Positions 57,940-64,000 of a stretch of DNA of 64,000 nt are shown here, one piece after another. Numbering within the stretch: the first letter of the stretch is position 1; each line of letters opens with the position of its first letter. The stretch is from Erythroxylum novogranatense (Eukaryota > Streptophyta > Magnoliopsida > Malpighiales > Erythroxylaceae). The stretch is taken from assembly GCA_029891385.1 (NCBI GenBank), contig CM057230.1, positions 32,815,402 to 32,879,401 of the forward strand. The letters are read 5' to 3'. Below the pieces are notes generated by a model. It searched no databases and was not told where the DNA came from. It saw nothing but the letters and a program-made list of their open reading frames with translations. A program made the position numbers and the translations under genes.

Positions 57940-60900
57940 TGGGTGTCCATTGGCCATTACTCAGAAATCGGTCTCACCGGCTACGGAATGAGACTCGACG
58001 GAGGTCAAAGCTTTTTCCAATTCAACGGTTACAATCCATTGAATGGCCAACTAAAATCGTGTATTCTCGCTAGGTTTTCAAATTTGGGAGAGAATAAAGA
58101 GAAATAGGGAAGAAGAGAGAAACAAAAAGCTGAAGGAAAAAGAGAAAGAGAGGAGACAGAAAAAACAAAAGAGGAAATTTGAAAAGGCAAACCGATGGTT
58201 ATTTTAATTCCCCCTCTTCTCCCTCCAATTCTTATCGTCTTATAATTCAAAATGTTTTAATTAATAAAAAAGTAAATGTCTTTTGCAATGTTTTATTCAA
58301 TAAAACGTTGCAATTTTTATTTCATGACGTTTTGTTAATAAAGCATCGCAAAAATGTTACAAATTTGTGACGTTTTCATAAAACGTCCCAAAAAAATTCA
58401 AACTTTTCGTGGCATTTTTTAAACGTCACAAAAAATCTTTACAATCTGTGACATTTTATCAATAAAACGTCGCGGATTGTCTTATTTTCTCAGTAGTGAT
58501 TGGTTTGAGGTTACAATTTAGCTCAACAAGGATCAAACTATATATGCGTGAGAAAGATATATTGATCAATGGAATAACTTTTAAAAGTACAATTTATGTC
58601 ATTTAGAAGAAAAAATTTTTACAATATTTTAAAGTAAAGAAAAGTTTTTAGATCTTACGGGAATTTGTCACTTAGATAAGAGACTACTGGTTCACAAATG
58701 AAATACGTGAGATGTGCAACAGAAATCTGCTAAAACCTAGAGTATAATGGATGCTCGTCTTCTACTAACTTCTTCGAGTCCAAATAACAATTAATAAGCT
58801 GTATGAAAATTAGTGGCAGAGACGATCACAAAAGGAAGAATGATCCAACAGAAAAAGAAAAGATGAGCCTAAACAGATTAACATGCAGCCAAAAAGTCTC
58901 TTTCTTTAAATAGTTGATTATCATTGTAATTTTTTTAAGGATCTAACATTACGTTATTCTTCATTTAATATAATTAACTTAAAAAGGGAAAAATTGTAAA
59001 CAAATCATTCGGTTCCTTTAAAGTCCGTACTTCTAGAATCTTCAATTTCAGCACAATACAAACTAAAAACTATCAATTCTACAACACTATTCATATTCAT
59101 ATGCCTTCGTTATCATCTGTCTTTGTCTTTCACAAAATACAAGCTATTACAACTGACTTTTCAAAACCTTTAATGGGTCATTATTCAACCCTCAAGGTAT
59201 AGAAACTTAGCAGCAGTACTTGAAAAAGCATGACAATAAACAGTGTTGTATCATTTTTCGGCTTCATTTGCTTAATTTTTTTCATATTATTACGACGAAT
59301 GTCTGAAAGCTACAAAAGAAGAAAAGAGCTCCTGTAGGCCCTTTCTCTAAGTTACTATAGGTATGATTGTGCTAATGGCAGGCAGTAGACATTTCCTGTT
59401 TCCAGATACGCAGGGTCCAGGGATGATTACACTGTATTGTTTGATAAACACGCGAAATGGTTGGTGCAACCCTAATCCTATTGTCGGCAGAAGCAAAACA
59501 ATCGATACTTCTATAATTTCTGAAATTGACACCATATTTCAGGTTTCTTTTATGCTGTGATGTCAACAATGCCGTCCGAAGGCTGACTAGTTGCTTTCGA
59601 AGCAGTCCTATGCTCCTTTCAGAGTTTGGAACTTTGCATCACAAACTGTACATTAAAATGACACTCCAACCAATCTTTAATACTAATGGTAAAATATTTG
59701 AAATAATTATTATGCAATTAAAATTATGATAAGATTATAATTATGAGATTCAATTTGTATTTATGTAATATTCCTAAATTATTCATAGTTTTAGTTTTAT
59801 TAAGACCGGATATTAATGAAATGATAAAGCTAGCTTATATTATATTTTGGTCTTATGAAGAAAGTGATTTGTCTTAAAGGTTAAAGTATGAAGATACTTA
59901 AACAAACGTATAGTTATTTATGCTAGAATAAGTTCATTGAACTAACATGATTATGAGGATCGCAAATAGAACAATACTTTTGTGTCTATAGATTTTCTAA
60001 TTATGATGATTGAATAATTGATCCATACAATTGTGATTACCAAAGTACCTCATGTAATAATTATTGTATTTTGATGCTATTTATAACTTATTTTAATTAA
60101 GGTAGCTCAATTAGTAGTACTTGGACATAATGTGAACTATATTGAGGTAACTAAGTAAGTCAACAAAGGATTCATCACTGTAAAGTAATTAGAAAGAATG
60201 TTTCACTATTCTTAATTACTAGTGATTTAGGGAATTCTCTGCTTTGAGTGACTTGACATTTGAAAAGATATTTTCAAATATCAATTATAAATCAATTATT
60301 AATTTGTAATAATGTACTTGATTGGAATTAAATGAGTAGAAACTCAATTCATACTATATGCCTAATTAGAATATTGGACGGTGAAAGGATTAAATTATAT
60401 ATCATAACTATATATAGATAGGTTGAGTCAAACTACTTTAATATTTATAATATTTAGGTGGTCATGACAATTTATCGGATATCATTCTTGATCTAAGATT
60501 ATAAATTATTTAATTAAAGAGTTAAAGATAAATTAAAAGGAGTTTTAATTTATCTAATTCTAATTATTAATTGTTGTTATAATTTATAATCATTGTTATC
60601 ATATTAAAACGTAATGGCACAAATAAAGCAATTAAAAAGAAAATTTAATTTAAATTAAGTTGAACTTAATTGCTAAGTTTGAGAAAATTTAGGTATATTG
60701 TGAGACTTTTGATTTTATTAAATTATAATTTTAATTATAATTAGATTTTGAATTCAATTGTAATTAGGAGAATTAATTTAATAATAAATAAAAACCCTAA
60801 TTTTTATAAATAGGAAATAAGCATAAATGAGCTACGCTCTTTCTTATTCCTCTCAAATATTTAGCTCTTTTTCTCCATTTAGTGGATATCGTTAGAAGTT

Positions 60901-61286
60901 GAATGCTTGAAAAACTCATGGTTGAAGCTAGTAAAAAGGTTTTTGTGGGAATTTAAATCATGTACGATTCAATTACTTTTTTATTAAAGTTTTTTAAGTT
61001 ATTTAATTGTTAAGAATCGATTGGGAAATTGTAAAATTTTATTTTTCTACTACTCTCATGATTTGATCATAGTTAGTTTCTCAATAGTGGTATCAAAGTC
61101 CCATTTAATTGTTTAACTTGATTAAATTGCTTGATTGATAATGATTTAATAAAAATTAAGGCTTAAATTGATCAATTACGGTTTGTTTCAATTGCTAAAA
61201 ATTAAATTAATTACCTTTGCTTTGAGTTTTTTAGAAAGCCACACCTCCCCTAACAGGCATTGTTCTTTTTTTTGAATCAGCCCACA
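57940..61286. repeat. 3.34-kb direct repeat, copy B
   Basis: Second copy of 48621-51958, same orientation, starting TGGGTGTCCATTGG and ending CAGCCCACA. It lacks the left half of the CACTA element, and its CACTA right end is mutated to TTTTCTCAGTAGTG (58485-58498). It contains the copia-like TATA box and a PBS-like TGGTATCAAAGT at 61088-61099. The flank ATCGC at 61287 resembles ATCGG before copy A. Confidence 0.93.
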
Positions 61287-62481
61287 ATCGCATGTATATT
61301 TGTTTTTGTGGTTCTTGAAAATAACTTATGCATTTCCTCGTAGTTAGGTTCTGAAAATATAAAATTAAATGTCCCTTTATTTTGATGTTTTTGGAATGAT
61401 TTTATGGGTTTATTTCTTTTGTTTTCAAACTTGTATTTTTTCTATTCAATCATATCTAGAAAGTAAGGATGCATGTCCCCCTAGCTAGGTTATGGTATGT
61501 GTGTGTTCAAATTAGTGTACATGAATGTATTACTGGGTGTCTTGAGATGGAGTATCATAAATCACTCTCCTCCATCACCTGATGGCAAGGGCAAGATTTG
61601 CCCTTGAATGTAAAGGCTAATGCCTTAGTATAATGCAAGAAGAAGCTAGACGTCTAGGAGATGTAAAGTATCGGTGATACAGCTAACTATCACAGGTGAA
61701 GGTTGATGGAGTAGTAAACGAAGGAAGGATGTGGACAAACCCAGGTAGTGATAAACTTGAAACTGATGAAACTCTAATTGAAAAATGATCTCATATATGC
61801 CCCACAAGGGAACCAGTGTTTGCTGGTTAGATGTTGTTGGCACGTACAGTGCACACGCCTCACAGAAAGGTTTTGTTTCCATATACTTCCCTTTCTTTTT
61901 TTAAATTCTTTTGGTGTGCTTTAAGATGAAATTTCAAATCGCTCAAATAAATATTAAGTACACATTGAGAACGTAATATTTTCCTTCTATTATTTAAGAA
62001 TAAATTCAGAGTTTTATTTATTGTAAAGTTTGATGAGTGACTCAATGTTTTTTAATACAAATATATTTTATCTTAAATTAATGGGTTCTATTTAACTAAA
62101 TTTATATCATTTGGATGAGTGACTCGTGATCGTATGAGCTTAGAAGCAAGGTTAAGAATAATATATAAGATATTTTGGCAATTGTCATCTAATGGATTTA
62201 GAAGTCATATAAGATGTGATTAATAAAATTATTATCTACCTAACTCAAATTAAGTTAGTTTTTAGTCACAAAAGACCAACTTAGTTTGAATGAGATAAAC
62301 TTAGTTTGAATGGGATCCTAGCCCATTAAGAAATTATTTGATAATTTCTTAATTTAATAGTGAGTTATTATTTTGAATAAAATAATGGAAGTAACAAAAT
62401 ATTTATTAAAGGTTTTTATTTTATTTAGTTTATGGCATAAAATAATACTTGTTCTTTTATGTCTTTTGATTGTTAGATAAG
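61287..62481. other. Stretch between copy B and copia-4
   Basis: No gene recognised. A 78-codon minus-strand frame (61882-61646) lacks any known domain. The segment near 62100-62480 may be leader sequence of copia-4, but no LTR end or PBS was found. Confidence 0.4.
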
Positions 62482-64000
62482 ATGAGTACCAATTTATTGG
62501 TAAAGAGCATCGTGGATGCTAACAAGCTAACTAGCCATAATTTTTTTAACATAACTTGAGAATTATTCTTAGGCAAGAAAGAAACTATATGTTTTTAGAA
62601 TTGTTGTTCCACCATAGCCTCGTTCAGTTGTGATTGATAAGTTTTGGGAGAGAAATCAACATTATATTGTTGATGTTGAACAAGTTAAATATGTGATATT
62701 GCTTAATTTATCTCATAAGTTTCAGAAGCAACATGAAAAGAAGGATACTCTTACCATAATTATGCATCTTAAGAAGTTGTTTTGTGCACAAAATAAGGTA
62801 AAAAGTTATGAGACTTTTAGGGCATTATATCAATGCAAGATGGCATAAGGATCTTCAGTTGAGTTGTATGTATTAAAAATGATTAGGTATATTGAAAAAT
62901 TAAGCCAATTTGGTTACGTCATTGACTATAGGTTAAATATTGAGTTGGTATTTTAGTCTCTTACTCGAGCTTTTCATAGTTCATTATGAACTTTTATATG
63001 ACTCAAAAGGATATGTTATTGAATTAATTGCTGAATATGTTTAAGACTAAAGAGGGATCCCTTAAAAAGGAGTCCAATTTTGTTTTTGTAAAGGATTCTT
63101 CCAAGAGTAATCAAAAGATCTCTAAGAAGAATAAAAATAAGAAACTTAAGGCTTCTATTAAAGTAACAAAATCAAAATACAATGTCAAGAAAAATAAAAA
63201 TGATAAGACCATATATTTTCATTATGGAGTCGATGGAAACTAAAAGAGGAGCTATAAAACTTATCTTACTAGCCTAGTATATTAGAAGCTTAAAATAGCT
63301 ATCTTATTAGCCTGGTATATTAGAAGCTTAAGATAGCTCAATCTTCCATTATGTTTATGATTGAAATCAATCTTTTAATTTTATTCCATATTCTTGGATA
63401 TTAGATATTGGATAGGGTTATCATATTTGTAACAACTTATAAATGTTAACAAAGAGTAAATTATTGAGGAAAGATTAAATAGACCTATGAGTGGTAATAA
63501 AGCAAGAGTTGCTACATTTGCTATAGGAACTTATAATATAGTTTTGCCTTTTGGTAGTGAACTAGAACTAAATAGTTGTTATTATATTCCAGTTATTACT
63601 AGAAACATCATTTCCATTTCTTATTTAGATTTGAATGGATTTTTTATTATTATAAATAAAAGTTATTCTTTTATAAAGATGACATTTATTATGGATCTAG
63701 ATTACTTATAAATGGTTTATATGAATTAGAACTTAAAATTTGTGAATCTTATCAAATTTGTGAATCTTGTTTGTTATAGAAGATGACCTAACTACCCTTT
63801 AATGGAAAGGGAAAGCTTGCAAATGAATTACTATAGCTTATATATTCAGATGTGTGTCGCCTTATGTCTACTTGTGTTGGAATTGGATATTCGTGTATCA
63901 TTACATTTTTTATGATTATTCTAGATATGGTTATATGTACTTAATCAAATAAAAGTCTGAATTATTTGAAAAGTTCAAATAATTTAGACTTGAGGTTAAG
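62482..64000 (+). pseudogene. copia-4: gag to integrase remnant, runs off the window
   Basis: Plus-strand Ty1/copia coding remnant. It starts MSTNLLVKSIVDANKL, continues with the Gag blocks HKFQKQHEKKDTLTIIMHLK and KSYETFRALYQCKMA (62630-62848), and YIEKLSQFGYVIDYRLNIEL. A lysine-rich stretch (63028-63243) leads to a ruined zinc knuckle, YFHYGVDGN, with cysteines replaced by tyrosine. Further on come ATFAIGTYNIVLPFGSELEL and ITRNIISISYLDLNGF (63487-63711), the region between protease and integrase, and then IYSDVC of the integrase start near 63840. Stops and frame changes are many. It is related to copia-3 but more diverged. Confidence 0.8.

Noticed and set aside
48621..61286. Simple LTR pair of one retrotransposon
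   Set aside because: The homology runs about 195 bases past a PBS-like site in both copies, and no PBS or polypurine tract flanks the interior. A plain LTR pair does not explain it, though the question is kept open among the findings.
61646..61882. 78-codon minus-strand frame near copy B
   Set aside because: No recognisable domain or gene context; reported only as part of the unannotated stretch.

Overview
The window looks like a transposon-rich arm or pericentromeric stretch of a flowering-plant nuclear genome. It is AT-rich, full of plant-type LTR retrotransposons (Ty1/copia and a Tekay/Del-like Ty3/gypsy chromovirus primed by initiator-Met tRNA), and carries LINE, CACTA, Mutator and MITE remnants. 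It also holds a plant bHLH gene with consensus GT-AG introns and a decayed plant PPR gene. The species cannot be read from the sequence. No rRNA, tRNA, CRISPR array or bacterial operon was seen.

Layout. 1-8112: a decayed minus-strand copia element (copia-1), cut by the window start. 8130-8590: a LINE zf-RVT remnant. 9794-11079: the one apparently intact host gene, a three-exon, 181-residue bHLH transcription factor resembling the bHLH162 group, with a TATA box at 9704. 11470-13228: a minus-strand LINE ORF2 remnant carrying a MITE. 13229-38376: a nested stack. A truncated copia element (copia-2) was entered by an 11.26-kb Tekay-like gypsy element (14935-26191, target duplication TCTTA), and its 5' LTR by a 9.65-kb copia element (copia-3, 27946-37593, target duplication CTGAC). 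38377-48070: old debris, comprising a copia RT remnant, a gypsy-type LTR-like stretch, a Mutator transposase tail, a PPR pseudogene and a copia protease remnant. 48218-61286: a CACTA element whose right half starts a 3.34-kb block repeated in direct orientation (48621-51958 and 57940-61286). Between the two copies lie a 4.4-kb solo gypsy LTR (target duplication GAAGA) and a fragment of what looks like a plant membrane-anchored alpha/beta-hydrolase gene. 62482-64000: a plus-strand copia gag-to-integrase pseudogene running off the window.

How it fits together. Only the bHLH gene looks able to make a host protein. Among the mobile elements, copia-3 keeps the longest frames: a 308-residue Gag reaching the protease Asp-Thr-Gly, and a 533-residue RT-RNase H frame with catalytic motifs. 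Its integrase is frameshifted and the end of pol has stop codons. The gypsy element has recognisable Gag, protease, RT, RNase H, integrase and chromodomain-like parts broken by frameshifts. Paired copies (LTRs, direct repeats) often differ at CG sites and homopolymers, so some breaks could be base-calling errors rather than true decay.

I found no convincing new biological system. The items most worth a second look are the 3.34-kb direct repeats with their odd ends, the LTR minisatellite that is open in three frames, and the bHLH gene surrounded by repeats.
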